A stretch of DNA of 64,000 nucleotides from Rhodococcus qingshengii JCM 15477. GTDB lineage: Bacteria; Actinomycetota; Actinomycetes; Mycobacteriales; Mycobacteriaceae. The stretch's first letter is position 1. Each line of letters opens with the position of its first letter. The notes below the pieces were generated by a model. That model was not told the origin of the DNA. It did no database searches and saw nothing but the letters and a program-made list of their open reading frames with translations. A program made the translations under genes and the position numbers. Positions 16,961-25,605 of this stretch are shown one piece after another. Where the stretch lies: contig NZ_CP096563.1 of the NCBI RefSeq assembly GCF_023221595.1, positions 5,575,001 to 5,639,000 of the forward strand, read 5' to 3'.

Positions 16961-17764
16961 ATGAAACGTACCGTCGCCGCCCTGCTCGACATCGAGATCG
17001 ACGAGGCGACCAACCTGGAGTTCAAGATCGCGGTGACGCGCGCGCCGGGTGTCGAACTGCTGGAAACGATGTCGTTCGTCCATGACGGCAATCCGCTCGA
17101 ACCCCGCGAGATCACCGCCGAACACGGTACCCGGATCCACCTACTCGACTGTGCTCCAGGCAAACTGATCGTCAGCTACGACGCAACCGTCATCGGCCGC
17201 GCAGAACCGGCGTCGGTCAGCGACTACGACGTGTCGAAATATCTGCGCCCCAGCCGGTATGCCGAGGCCGACAAGTTCTTCGGTTTTGTCGCCGGGCAAT
17301 TCGATCTCGCCACTCCCCCGGCCGAACTCCTCGTCGAAGTCACTCGCTGGGTGAGTACACATTTGAGTTATGTTCCCGGCACCAGTCGCGGCACCGACAG
17401 TGCGGTCGACACCTTGCTCGCCGGCGCCGGAGTGTGCCGCGACTACTCGCACCTGACCATCTCACTGCTGCGCGCCGTGGGGATTCCCGCTCGACTGGTG
17501 GCTGTCTACGCGCCGGGCTGCGATCCGATGGATTTTCACGCCGTAGTCGAAGCCAATATCGACCACGTCTGGCGCGTGGTCGATGCAACGCAATTGGCGC
17601 CGCGCAGCAATCTTGTGCGCATCTCGACCGGCCGAGATGCCGCAGACACAGCCTTCCTCGACAATCACGGCGGTTCGATCACGTTGCACGCCTCGGAAGT
17701 TCGCGCAGTCGTCGACGGCGTTCTCGACAACGACGACTACGCAACACTCACATCGATCGGCTGA
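16961..17764 (+). CDS. Transglutaminase-like domain protein
   Basis: Transglutaminase-core protein of 267 residues. The catalytic triad is visible: Cys159 in GAGVCRDYSH, His193 in DFHAVVEA and Asp208 in VVDATQ. The N-terminal ~80 residues form the beta-rich domain seen in bacterial members. No signal peptide is seen, so it is probably cytosolic and may act as a protease or amidase on isopeptides. The ATG at 16961 is 57 bases after the previous gene; it could be the third gene of that operon. Confidence 0.86.
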   Translation: MKRTVAALLDIEIDEATNLEFKIAVTRAPGVELLETMSFVHDGNPLEPREITAEHGTRIHLLDCAPGKLIVSYDATVIGRAEPASVSDYDVSKYLRPSRYAEADKFFGFVAGQFDLATPPAELLVEVTRWVSTHLSYVPGTSRGTDSAVDTLLAGAGVCRDYSHLTISLLRAVGIPARLVAVYAPGCDPMDFHAVVEANIDHVWRVVDATQLAPRSNLVRISTGRDAADTAFLDNHGGSITLHASEVRAVVDGVLDNDDYATLTSIG

Positions 17765-17773
17765 AAAGCAGCG

Positions 17774-18745
17774 TCAGGCGCTGATCTGGTTCTGCGATGC
17801 CATCGTTCGCTCGAGGAACTTGATCGTGAGATCGACGATCGCCTTCCCCTCCCGAAGAGCTTTCCCGATCACCGGGAAAGCATGGATCTGCCCACTCCAG
17901 ATGTGCGTTTCGACGGCTTGTCCTGCCTTGATCAAGTTTTCGGTCATGATCTCGACGTCCGGACGCATCAGTTCGTATTCGGCGGACACCAGGAACGACG
18001 GCGGAATCAGACTGGCGTCGGCGTTGATCGGCGACTGCGCACCAGGAATCTCGTCCGGACCCTCGAGCCACCGGTCCTTGAGCTTTTCGACCTGTGACAT
18101 CGGTAGGTAGGCATCACGTTTCATGAAATCGGGATCATGGTCCTCGAGGTTCACGTTGAGAAGAGGGGAATATCCCACCACGGCAGCGGGCCGCGTGATT
18201 CCGCGCAGTGCGGTAATTTCGGCGACCTTCATGGCCAGGTATCCGCCCGCCGAGTCACCGGCAACCACAATCTTGTTCGGGTTTTCGGCTGTCTCGAGCA
18301 ACGCGGTGTACGCGGCCATTGCGTCCTTGACGGAGGTGCCGATGGAACCTTCCGGCAGCTGGCGGTAGCGCACGGAGATCACCGGTACTCCGGCCTTCGC
18401 AGAGAGCAAACCGCACAGTGCCCGGTGCGTTGCCAGACCGCAGAAGACGAATCCCCCTCCGTGGAAGTAGAGGATCGTGGCGCCGGCCAACTCGCCCTGC
18501 GCTTTGCGTGGATGCTGCACCTTCTCGCTGGGCACACCACCCAGCGTGAAAGGCTCGATATCGAGGTTCTTCGGCTTCGGCAGTTTGTCCGCCATCGCGT
18601 CGAGTCGCTCGAGTTGGCGGATACCACGTTCGGTGGTCGGCCAGAGGGTGAACATCGGCTTCACGAACGTCCTGGTCAGGCAGAAGATAACCCGCGCTCG
18701 CGGACTCACGTTCCAATGCCATACCGTCGAATCTCGCGTCCGCAT
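17774..18745 (-). CDS. Alpha/beta hydrolase, hormone-sensitive-lipase family
   Basis: Esterase/lipase of 323 residues in the HSL (bacterial family IV) group. The oxyanion motif HGGG is at 95-98 and the nucleophile Ser165 in GDSAGG. VSAEYELMRPD and the histidine in SGQIHAFPV complete the triad. The ATG at 18745 follows GGGAGG by five bases. A 13-bp palindrome lies about 75 bases upstream. The mycolata have many such Lip proteins acting on short- to medium-chain esters. It converges on the transglutaminase gene. Confidence 0.88.
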   Translation of the reverse strand: MRTRDSTVWHWNVSPRARVIFCLTRTFVKPMFTLWPTTERGIRQLERLDAMADKLPKPKNLDIEPFTLGGVPSEKVQHPRKAQGELAGATILYFHGGGFVFCGLATHRALCGLLSAKAGVPVISVRYRQLPEGSIGTSVKDAMAAYTALLETAENPNKIVVAGDSAGGYLAMKVAEITALRGITRPAAVVGYSPLLNVNLEDHDPDFMKRDAYLPMSQVEKLKDRWLEGPDEIPGAQSPINADASLIPPSFLVSAEYELMRPDVEIMTENLIKAGQAVETHIWSGQIHAFPVIGKALREGKAIVDLTIKFLERTMASQNQISA

Positions 18746-18819
18746 AGCGTCCTCCCAGGTCAAGCCGTTTTGTGCATTTGAGTTACACATACTTGTCGGC
18801 TGCTGATGTGAACGATAAC

Positions 18820-18832
18820 TGACGCTGCGTCA
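18820..18832. promoter_or_regulatory. Palindrome TGACGCTGCGTCA upstream of the HSL-family gene
   Basis: A perfect 13-base palindrome with a central T lies about 75 bases before the esterase start. Size and symmetry resemble a TetR-type operator. No regulator gene is adjacent. Confidence 0.4.
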
Positions 18833-18888
18833 AAATGACACGACGGGTATGGATCAATTGCTCGAGCGTGTGCAAGTTCTGGTCGCGA

Positions 18889-19326
18889 TCACGGCCGGGA
18901 GAGATATGCGCACAGTCCGCGGTGCCCTCCACGCATCATCGCTTCATGATTCCACTCGAACAGCGGCTTCGCGACCTTCGCGGCCAGACCAAGCGCTCCG
19001 GACACCGCTACCTGTTGCCGAAATTCGGCTGCGCAACCAGATCCAGCGGGGCGCACCGCCCAGCTACTCCACCCGGTCATTGCGCCGGTGAGACGCACTT
19101 TCAGATAGCGGTCAACTGAGTCTTCCACCTCGCGTCGCCCGAAGACCAGCAGCGTCAGAGGGACAGCGCTGCGGATGGACATGGAGCCTGAATGCTCGTC
19201 GATCGTCCCGACTCGGCGTATCTGAGGCCACCACTGCGAATACCGTTCGGCATCCGCGAGAACCTCGTAGACGCGGTCAGCAGAGGCAGGAAGCGTCCAG
19301 ACGCTGTGGAAGTCGAAGTCGGTCAC
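18889..19326 (-). CDS. SRPBCC-family (polyketide cyclase/dehydrase) protein
   Basis: START-like hydrophobic-pocket protein of 145 residues. The opening FHSVWTLPASADRVYEVLADAERYSQWWPQI is typical of the SRPBCC superfamily, and the long C-terminal helix includes LFEWNHEAMMRGG. The GTG at 19326 is ten bases after the stop of the DUF1707 gene, so it is probably co-transcribed. Ligand unknown; lipids or polyketides are usual for the fold. Confidence 0.8.
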   Translation of the reverse strand: MTDFDFHSVWTLPASADRVYEVLADAERYSQWWPQIRRVGTIDEHSGSMSIRSAVPLTLLVFGRREVEDSVDRYLKVRLTGAMTGWSSWAVRPAGSGCAAEFRQQVAVSGALGLAAKVAKPLFEWNHEAMMRGGHRGLCAYLSRP

Positions 19327-19336
19327 GGCGTCCGAG

Positions 19337-19876
19337 CTAGCCGGTACGCACGGTGAGATCGCCGAACAACGAATACGCGACGACACGAATAACCGGTGCA
19401 CCTGGGCCGGGATCCTGTCGACCCCCGTCGAATTCCCGATCTCCGAAAAGGTCGAAGCCACCCAACTCGACTGAAACACCCTCCGGAACCCGCAGCCTCG
19501 TGTCCCCGAAGATCGACACGATGGTGATCGTCGAGGAGGACGCTGTGATGGTTGCCGATCGCAGATCGAACTTGACGTCCCCGAACAACAGCAGAGCGAG
19601 TGTCTTTTTCGCCAAAGACCAACGGCCGGAGCGCTTCGTGTCACCGAAGACACCGACGATCGTTGCTTGCGGCGGCGACACCACAGCAGGTGGTGCCGCA
19701 CTGAACGGCACGATCTGCTCGAGCTGCCCTCGATCTGCGGTGGGCGACCACACCACTGCCGCCTTGTCCGAGTACTCCTCGAGGGTCAAACGCCCCTCAC
19801 CCACCGCGACTTCCAGACGCGCTTGGGCATCGACACGCAATTGATCGACGTCGTGGCCTTCTTCAGCAGCAGTCAC
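19337..19876 (-). CDS. DUF1707 and LiaF-like domain protein
   Basis: Protein of 179 residues. The N-terminal part (about 10-55) is DUF1707 (LRVDAQARLEVAVGEGRLTLEEYSDKA), common in actinobacteria. The C-terminal half is a beta-rich repeat pattern with VSIFGDTRLRVPEGVSVE, as in LiaF/DUF2154 cell-envelope stress proteins, where FGD recurs four times. No membrane helix is seen. It probably acts in envelope-stress sensing with a membrane partner elsewhere. Confidence 0.8.
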   Translation of the reverse strand: MTAAEEGHDVDQLRVDAQARLEVAVGEGRLTLEEYSDKAAVVWSPTADRGQLEQIVPFSAAPPAVVSPPQATIVGVFGDTKRSGRWSLAKKTLALLLFGDVKFDLRSATITASSSTITIVSIFGDTRLRVPEGVSVELGGFDLFGDREFDGGRQDPGPGAPVIRVVAYSLFGDLTVRTG

Positions 19877-19922
19877 CCAAGCACCGTAACCCGAACCTCG
19901 GGTGCTTACACGCCGGGCTTGC

Positions 19923-20453
19923 TCAGTATTCGAATGTCTCCACGCGTCGCAGGATCTCCTCCGCGATCTTGGCGGGACTCCCGCCCACGTCGACGACGAT
20001 GGCCTGTTCGTCCGGGTCGACGGCCTCGAGTGTCGAGATCTGGGAGTCGAGCAGCGAGGCGGGCATGTAGTGATCGAGGCGAGCGGTCAATCGCTGGCCG
20101 ATCTGATCCCGCGAACCGGCGAGGTGCACGAACACGACGTGCTCACCGCGAAGCACGTCGCGGTAGCTGCGCTTGAGTGCCGAACACGTGACGATGCCCG
20201 GCTGACCGGCGTCGGTATGGCTCTTGATCCAGACGGCGATCTTGTCGAGCCAGGGCCAGCGGTCTTCGTCGTTCAACGGATGCCCGGTCGCCATCTTGTC
20301 GATGTTCGCCTGCGGGTGGAGATCGTCGCCTTCTTGAAGGTCCCAACCCATCGCTCCGGCGAGCATGCCGCCGACCGTCGACTTTCCCGAACCCGAGACA
20401 CCCATCAGGACGAGCACGGGATACTGCTTCTGCTGTGCCGCTTCGGTGTTCAT
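19923..20453 (-). CDS. gntK: Gluconokinase
   Basis: Kinase of 176 residues that phosphorylates gluconate to 6-phosphogluconate, feeding the pentose-phosphate pathway. The P-loop GVSGSGKST is at 18-26. DLHPQANIDKMATGHPLNDEDRWPWL and the CSALKRSYRDVLR segment are diagnostic for GntK. It lies 12 bases downstream of the gluconate permease gene, in one operon. Confidence 0.95.
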   Translation of the reverse strand: MNTEAAQQKQYPVLVLMGVSGSGKSTVGGMLAGAMGWDLQEGDDLHPQANIDKMATGHPLNDEDRWPWLDKIAVWIKSHTDAGQPGIVTCSALKRSYRDVLRGEHVVFVHLAGSRDQIGQRLTARLDHYMPASLLDSQISTLEAVDPDEQAIVVDVGGSPAKIAEEILRRVETFEY

Positions 20454-20465
20454 GTGCTCGCCTAC

Positions 20466-21854
20466 CTAGATGAATGCGCTCAACACGAGCACTCCGGCCA
20501 GGCCCGATACCGAGATGATGCATTCCATCACGGTCCAGGTCTTGAGGTTCTGTACCACGCTGACGCCCAGATACTCCTTCACCAACCAGAATCCGGCGTC
20601 GTTGACGTGCGAGAGGAAGAGCGAGCCCGCACCGATCGCCAAGACCATCAGCGAGACATGTGCGGACGAGAGGTCTGCCGCAACCGGAGCGAGGATGCCC
20701 GACGCCGTCACCGTTGCCACCGTTGCCGAACCTGTTGCGACGCGGATCAATACCGCTACCAGCCAGGCCAGGAACAGCACGGGGAGGCTGCTGCCCTTGA
20801 TCGCGTCGGCGATCACTCCGGCGATACCGGTGTCGATCAGGACCTGCTTGAAACCACCACCGGCGCCGACGATCAACAAGATGCCTGCGATGGGAGGTAG
20901 GGAACTCTCGAGTGACTTCGAGATGGCCTTGCGGTCCATTCCGCCGCCGCGACCCAGCAGCACCATACCGACCAGAACCGCGAGACCCAAAGCCACAACG
21001 GGTGTTCCGAGGAAGTCGAGGACGGACTTGGGGAGTGCCTCGGAATCGGGTGCGATCACGTCTGCAAATGCTTTGCCCAGCATGAGAACAACCGGGAGGA
21101 GGATCGCTGCGAGAGTAGCCGCGAACGAGGGACGCTGCTTCTTCTCTTCCTCGCCTCGATCTTCGCCTGTGACAAAAAGATCCGGGACCTTCACGTCGAC
21201 CCACCGCGCGGCGTACTTACTGAAGACCGGTCCGGCGAGAACAACAGTGGGGATCGCGACGAGGACACCGAGTGCGAGGGTGAGGCCGAGGTTTGCGTTC
21301 AAAGCCGAGACTGCAACCAGCGGCCCGGGGTGCGGGGGAACCAACCCGTGCATGGCCGAGAGGCCGGCGAGGGTGGGGATCGCGATGCGCATCAGGGACA
21401 AGCCGGAACGCCGCGCGACGAGGATGATGACCGGCATCAACAGGACGAGACCGATTTCGAAGAACATCGGCAGACCGATCACTGCGCCGACCAGAGCCAT
21501 GGTCCACGGAAGCGCCTTGGTGCTGGAACGGCCGACCAGCGTGTCGACCACTCGGTCGGCACCGCCGGAATCGGCGAGGAGTTTGCCGAACATCGCGCCG
21601 AAACCGATCAGGATTCCAACGCTTCCCATTGTCGACCCGAAGCCTGTCGCGAATGCCGCGACCGACTCGGCCGATCCGAGGCCGGCCGCCAGACCGACGC
21701 CCACCGCGCCGATGGACAGCGCGAGGAAGGGATGCAGGTCCAGCCAGGTGATCAACGCGATGATGACCGCGACGCCGGCGACTGCAGCGATGATCAATCG
21801 TGCGTCGCTACCAGCGGGGACGACCTCGGCCGCCAGCAATGCTGTGGTGTTCAT
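20466..21854 (-). CDS. gntP: Gluconate:H+ symporter (GntP family)
   Basis: Permease of 462 residues with about 12-14 hydrophobic segments. Typical GntP stretches are HPFLALSIGA, the SVGILIGFGAMFGKLLADSGGADRVV region, LVPPHPGPLVA and HVNDAGFWLVKEYLG. It is first in the operon with gntK and divergent from a FadR-type regulator. Gluconate uptake is well supported by this context. Confidence 0.94.
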   Translation of the reverse strand: MNTTALLAAEVVPAGSDARLIIAAVAGVAVIIALITWLDLHPFLALSIGAVGVGLAAGLGSAESVAAFATGFGSTMGSVGILIGFGAMFGKLLADSGGADRVVDTLVGRSSTKALPWTMALVGAVIGLPMFFEIGLVLLMPVIILVARRSGLSLMRIAIPTLAGLSAMHGLVPPHPGPLVAVSALNANLGLTLALGVLVAIPTVVLAGPVFSKYAARWVDVKVPDLFVTGEDRGEEEKKQRPSFAATLAAILLPVVLMLGKAFADVIAPDSEALPKSVLDFLGTPVVALGLAVLVGMVLLGRGGGMDRKAISKSLESSLPPIAGILLIVGAGGGFKQVLIDTGIAGVIADAIKGSSLPVLFLAWLVAVLIRVATGSATVATVTASGILAPVAADLSSAHVSLMVLAIGAGSLFLSHVNDAGFWLVKEYLGVSVVQNLKTWTVMECIISVSGLAGVLVLSAFI

Positions 21855-21903
21855 AGGGACTCCCAGTCCGATGAGTGATTGAGGTCACTGTTCCTTAATT
21901 AAC

Positions 21904-21935
21904 CTACAATTTCAAGAGCAGACACTAATTTGTAG
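21904..21935. promoter_or_regulatory. Imperfect inverted repeat, candidate gluconate operator
   Basis: CTACAATTT (21904-21912) and AATTTGTAG (21927-21935) form arms with eight of nine positions complementary and a 14-base spacer. The site lies in an AT-rich stretch between gntP and the FadR-type gene, next to TTAATTAA. The long spacer is unlike the compact FadR operators, so this is a suggestion only. Confidence 0.4.
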
Positions 21936-21987
21936 TATTTATTCGGCTTCCACCGGGCTTACTCCATACGCATGGGACGATCTACGT

Positions 21988-22716
21988 ATGCCTTCTGTCC
22001 CGTTTCAGCAGTTACACGACTCGATGCTGGAACAGCTCGGCCAAGACATAGTCGGTGGTGTGCTCGCTCCGGGAACCACGATCTCCGCCGACGAGGTGGC
22101 AACGCGATACGACGTGTCGCGAACCGTCATCCGCGAAGTTGTCCGCGTTCTCGAATCCCTCGGACTTGCCTCGGTTCGTCGACGCGTCGGAATCACCATC
22201 CTGGGCTCCGAACACTGGAACTCGCTCGACCCCAATGTCATCCGCTGGCAACTGGCCGGTCCTGATCGGTTCGAGCAACTTTCGATCCTCAGTGAACTCC
22301 GTTCCGGCATCGAACCTCTGGCTGCGCGACTGGCCGCAACTCGCGCCACACCTGAGCAGTGCGGCGCTCTCACTGCAGCCGTCATCGGCATGTCAGCTAC
22401 CTCGCGCGCTGCCGATACCGACGCATATCTCGGCCATGATTCCGACTTTCACCGCACATTGCTCGCCGCTTCCGGCAACCCGATGCTGCGGGCGATGTCG
22501 CAGATCGTCGTCGAGATACTCGAAGGCCGCACCCGCCACTCGTTGATGCCCCACGAGGCCGACCCCGAAGCGATTCACCTGCACGGAGTGGTCGCATCTG
22601 CTATTCAGGCCGGGGACGCCGACGCCGCGGAAGCCGCCATGCGCTCGATCGTCGCGGAATCCGCAGAAGCGGTCGAAACAATGCGCGAAAGCCCCGAACC
22701 GCCGCCTCATCTGTAA
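21988..22716 (+). CDS. FadR/GntR-family regulator of gluconate genes
   Basis: Regulator of 242 residues: an N-terminal GntR winged helix (about 1-75, [28 protein letters not shown]) and a C-terminal helical FCD domain. The metal-binding residues fit [15 protein letters not shown] and [13 protein letters not shown]. Divergence from gntP-gntK suggests that it represses them and is relieved by gluconate or a phosphorylated derivative. The ATG follows shortly after the AT-rich operator region. Confidence 0.88.
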   Translation: MPSVPFQQLHDSMLEQLGQDIVGGVLAPGTTISADEVATRYDVSRTVIREVVRVLESLGLASVRRRVGITILGSEHWNSLDPNVIRWQLAGPDRFEQLSILSELRSGIEPLAARLAATRATPEQCGALTAAVIGMSATSRAADTDAYLGHDSDFHRTLLAASGNPMLRAMSQIVVEILEGRTRHSLMPHEADPEAIHLHGVVASAIQAGDADAAEAAMRSIVAESAEAVETMRESPEPPPHL

Positions 22717-22813
22717 GTCGAGCCACAGACTCGGCGGAATTGGCCCGCAACTGCTCCGCAAGTGGAACGCTTGGCGCCATGACAGCACTCGCTACCCAGA
22801 ACAGCGCACTCTG

Positions 22814-23821
22814 ATGGCCCGCCCGGTACGCGTCGTCGTCCTCGGTGCCGGATCGTGGGGAACCACGGTGGCCGGCCTCGCCGCCCGCAACACCCCGACC
22901 CTGTTGTGGGCACGCAATTCCGAAGCAGCCGACGAGATCAATTCGCAACGGACCAACTCCAAATACCTTGGTGAGCGCAAACTTCCCAAGGGGCTCAAGG
23001 CAACCTCGGATCTGGTCGAAGCCGCCCGCGAAGCGGACGTACTCGTATGCGGGGTGCCATCGCACGCCGTTCGCTCCACCCTCGCCGAGATCGCCAACGA
23101 GGTTCGGGCGTGGGTCCCGGTGTTGTCACTGTCCAAGGGCCTCGAGCCCGGCACCCGGCAGCGTCCCACCGAAGTGATCGCCGAGTGCCTGCCCGGCCAT
23201 CCCGTCGGATTGCTCGCGGGCCCCAACATCGCCAAAGAAATCGTCGACGGCATGGCCGCGGCATCGGTCGTGGCCACCCAGGACGATCGTGTCGCCGCCG
23301 CGCTGCAACCCCTGTTCGCATCGTCGGTCTTCCGCGTCTACCGCAACACCGACGTACTCGGCTGTGAACTCGGCGGCATCCTCAAGAACATCGTTGCCAT
23401 CGCCTCGGGCATGGCTGACGGTCTGGGGGTCGGTGACAACACTCGTGCGATGGTGCTCGCACGCGGTCTCGCCGAGATGACCCGACTCGGTGAGGCGATG
23501 GGCGCCAACCCGCGCACCTTTGCCGGCTTGACGGGCGTCGGCGATCTGATTGCCACCTGCATGGCTCCGACTTCTCGCAATCGTCGCGTCGGCGAAGCTC
23601 TGGCGCAGGGATTGACCGTCGAGGAGGCTGTAGCCAAGCTCGGCCAGGTTGCCGAGGGCGTCAAGACTGCCCCCACCGTCATGGATCTGGCCCGTGAATA
23701 CGGTGTCGACATGCCGATTGCCGCGGAGGTCGAGGCCGTCATCGGCGGTCGCCAAAGTGCCAGCGACGCATATCGCGGACTTCAGAAGGTTGCCCCGGGC
23801 GGCGAGCACGAAGTGGCGTGA
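22814..23821 (+). CDS. gpsA: NAD(P)-dependent glycerol-3-phosphate dehydrogenase
   Basis: Makes sn-glycerol 3-phosphate from dihydroxyacetone phosphate for phospholipids. It has 335 residues. The Rossmann motif GAGSWGT is at 11-17, [12 protein letters not shown] and the catalytic lysine in [11 protein letters not shown] follow, and the helical C-domain has [10 protein letters not shown] and [14 protein letters not shown]. The ATG lacks a good ribosome site. An 11-codon ORF starting at 22780 ends in TGATG overlapping this ATG, so coupled initiation is possible. It is followed by a long inverted repeat. Confidence 0.95.
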   Translation: MARPVRVVVLGAGSWGTTVAGLAARNTPTLLWARNSEAADEINSQRTNSKYLGERKLPKGLKATSDLVEAAREADVLVCGVPSHAVRSTLAEIANEVRAWVPVLSLSKGLEPGTRQRPTEVIAECLPGHPVGLLAGPNIAKEIVDGMAAASVVATQDDRVAAALQPLFASSVFRVYRNTDVLGCELGGILKNIVAIASGMADGLGVGDNTRAMVLARGLAEMTRLGEAMGANPRTFAGLTGVGDLIATCMAPTSRNRRVGEALAQGLTVEEAVAKLGQVAEGVKTAPTVMDLAREYGVDMPIAAEVEAVIGGRQSASDAYRGLQKVAPGGEHEVA

Positions 23822-23825
23822 GGAA

Positions 23826-23867
23826 GATCTACAGGTATCTAGCGATTTGGCTAGATACCTGTAGATC
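23826..23867. terminator. Long perfect inverted repeat between convergent genes
   Basis: GATCTACAGGTATCTAG at 23826-23842 pairs with 23851-23867 as a perfect 17-bp stem with an 8-base loop. It is only about half GC and has no T-tract. Placement between convergent gpsA and SDR genes suggests a bidirectional terminator. Confidence 0.6.
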
Positions 23868-23875
23868 GCCCGAGA

Positions 23876-24712
23876 TCACGGAATTGGAGCGTCGACGAAG
23901 ATGTCGATCGCCAACGGTGACTCACCGCCGTACTGCGAGAAATCCGAGATCCCCGCCTCGCGCAAGATCTCGACGTCGAGCACTGTACGACCGGTATCCG
24001 TGCCGGCGGGACGCCCGAGAATCTCGACAGCCGCATCGGCCATGATCTCGGGTGAACGCGAGTGCTCGATACTGTCGTCTCCCCCGAGCAGGTTTCCGAC
24101 AGCGGCCGTGGCGATCATGGTCTCCGGCCACAGGCAATTACTCGAAATCGGTGCACCTGAATACTCTGCGGCGATGCCCAAGGCCGCCAATGTCATTCCG
24201 TATTTGGCCAGCATGTAGCCCGGATGAGCACCCAACCAGTGCGGCGAAAAGTTGAGCGGCGGCGACAGCGTCAACACGTGCGCGTTGGCCGAAACCTGAA
24301 GGTACGGAAGGCAGGCGCGGGTGAGCGCGAATGTGCCACGGACGTTGACCTGCTGCATCAGATCGAATCGCTTCATCGCGAGATCTTCGGTTTTCGAGAT
24401 GTCGAGGACGCTCGCATTGTTGACCACGATGTCGATGCCACCGAAGTGCTCTACCGCTGCAGCCACGGCCCGCGCGATGTCGTCGTCGTTCCTCACGTCG
24501 CCGACGACCGGAACGGCATGACCCTCGAGCTCGTTCAACTCGTCCACAGCCGTGTGGATAGTTCCGGGCAGCCTGGGATCCGGCGTATCGGTCTTGGCGA
24601 GCAACACGATATTTCCGCCGCGGCGCGCTATCGCACGGGCGATGGCAAGTCCGATGCCACGGCTTCCCCCGGACATGATCGCGGTTCGCCCGCGGAAGTT
24701 CTTGTCGTCCAA
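23876..24712 (-). CDS. Short-chain dehydrogenase, HSDL2-like
   Basis: SDR of 278 residues. The cofactor loop SGGSRGIG is at 14-21, NNAS at 98-101, and the active site is Ser150, Tyr166 and Lys170 (GYMLAK). The length and the blocks FDLMQQVNVRGTF and LSPPLNFSPHWL match the HSDL2-like group, here without the sterol-carrier domain of the animal proteins. A role on fatty or steroid substrates is plausible but unproven. Confidence 0.85.
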   Translation of the reverse strand: MDDKNFRGRTAIMSGGSRGIGLAIARAIARRGGNIVLLAKTDTPDPRLPGTIHTAVDELNELEGHAVPVVGDVRNDDDIARAVAAAVEHFGGIDIVVNNASVLDISKTEDLAMKRFDLMQQVNVRGTFALTRACLPYLQVSANAHVLTLSPPLNFSPHWLGAHPGYMLAKYGMTLAALGIAAEYSGAPISSNCLWPETMIATAAVGNLLGGDDSIEHSRSPEIMADAAVEILGRPAGTDTGRTVLDVEILREAGISDFSQYGGESPLAIDIFVDAPIP

Positions 24713-24754
24713 AACGAATCCTTGTCATCGTCGACGGTCTTAGTCGTTGCGGGT

Positions 24755-24783
24755 GTGGCCGTGTGAAGTCCCCACACGGCCAC
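24755..24783. terminator. Stem-loop upstream of the SDR gene
   Basis: GTGGCCGTGTG (24755-24765) pairs perfectly with CACACGGCCAC (24773-24783) across a 7-base loop. It is probably a backup terminator for the minus-strand M50 operon that ends at 24886. An attenuator for the SDR gene is the alternative. Confidence 0.5.
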
Positions 24784-24850
24784 TCGTCGACTTCCACGAT
24801 ATGAGCGCCTTCATGCGATGACTACGTCCGCAGAGCATCAACAATCGTTG

Positions 24851-24877
24851 GTCCGTTGTCCTGACGGGACAACGGAT
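24851..24877 (-). terminator. Terminator of the AAA-M50 operon
   Basis: TCCGTTGTCC (24852-24861) pairs perfectly with GGACAACGGA (24867-24876) across a 5-base loop. It starts nine bases beyond the M50 stop on the minus strand. Confidence 0.7.
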
Positions 24878-24885
24878 CAATCCGG

Positions 24886-25605
24886 TCAGCCACCCACCGG
24901 GCGCAGAATCCACCATCCGTCGAGCACGAGCACCGCGACGTTCACGAGCAGGAACAACCCGACCCAGACGATCGCGGGTATCGGTGAGAGCCTGGCCAAT
25001 TGGTCGGCGTCCGAGTCCGGTGCCCCGCCTCGTCGCATTCGCTGCCGTTGAAGTTCCACGACCGGGCGTGGTCCGGCAAAGAGGAGAAAGAGCGTCAGGA
25101 AGTACGCTGCGGCCACTTGCTGCTCCTGGGTCCCCCACCAGACGAGTCCGAACAACACGGCTCCCACCACGGCAAGTGAGAAGACTCCGTAGAGGTTTCG
25201 GATCAGGACCATCATCACCGCGATGACGAATACGCCGATCCACAGCACCGAGACCGCGCGCTGCGCGCCCAACAACCCGGCCGCGCCGAGTCCGAGAATC
25301 GACGGTCCGACGTACCCCGCGAACGTCATCAGAATGACGCCGAAGCCGGTCGGTTTGCCCGACGAAATCGCGACACCCGACGTATCCGAATGCAGGCGAA
25401 GACCTTTCAACCGTCGACCGACCAGGACGGCGACGATCAGATGAGCGCCCTCGTGTGCGATGGTGACGACGTTGCGGGCGATCCGCCACAGGTGTGGTTC
25501 GAGAACGATGATCACGGCGATCAACGCGGCCAGTTGAACCACCCACACCGGCGGATTGGGACTGAGCGCCGCCACCCGATCCCACGCGGTTTCGAGCGCG
25601 TTCAC
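24886..25605 (-). CDS. M50-like membrane metalloprotease
   Basis: Integral membrane protein of 239 residues with five to six hydrophobic helices. HEGAH (His51, Glu52, His55) inside the second helix is the zinc motif HExxH of site-2-protease-like M50 (M50B-like) proteins. There is no PDZ domain. Such proteases cut substrates within the membrane. The ATG overlaps the stop of the ATPase gene (ATGA), so the pair is made together. Its substrate is unknown; a membrane-bound regulator would be usual. Confidence 0.82.
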   Translation of the reverse strand: MNALETAWDRVAALSPNPPVWVVQLAALIAVIIVLEPHLWRIARNVVTIAHEGAHLIVAVLVGRRLKGLRLHSDTSGVAISSGKPTGFGVILMTFAGYVGPSILGLGAAGLLGAQRAVSVLWIGVFVIAVMMVLIRNLYGVFSLAVVGAVLFGLVWWGTQEQQVAAAYFLTLFLLFAGPRPVVELQRQRMRRGGAPDSDADQLARLSPIPAIVWVGLFLLVNVAVLVLDGWWILRPVGG

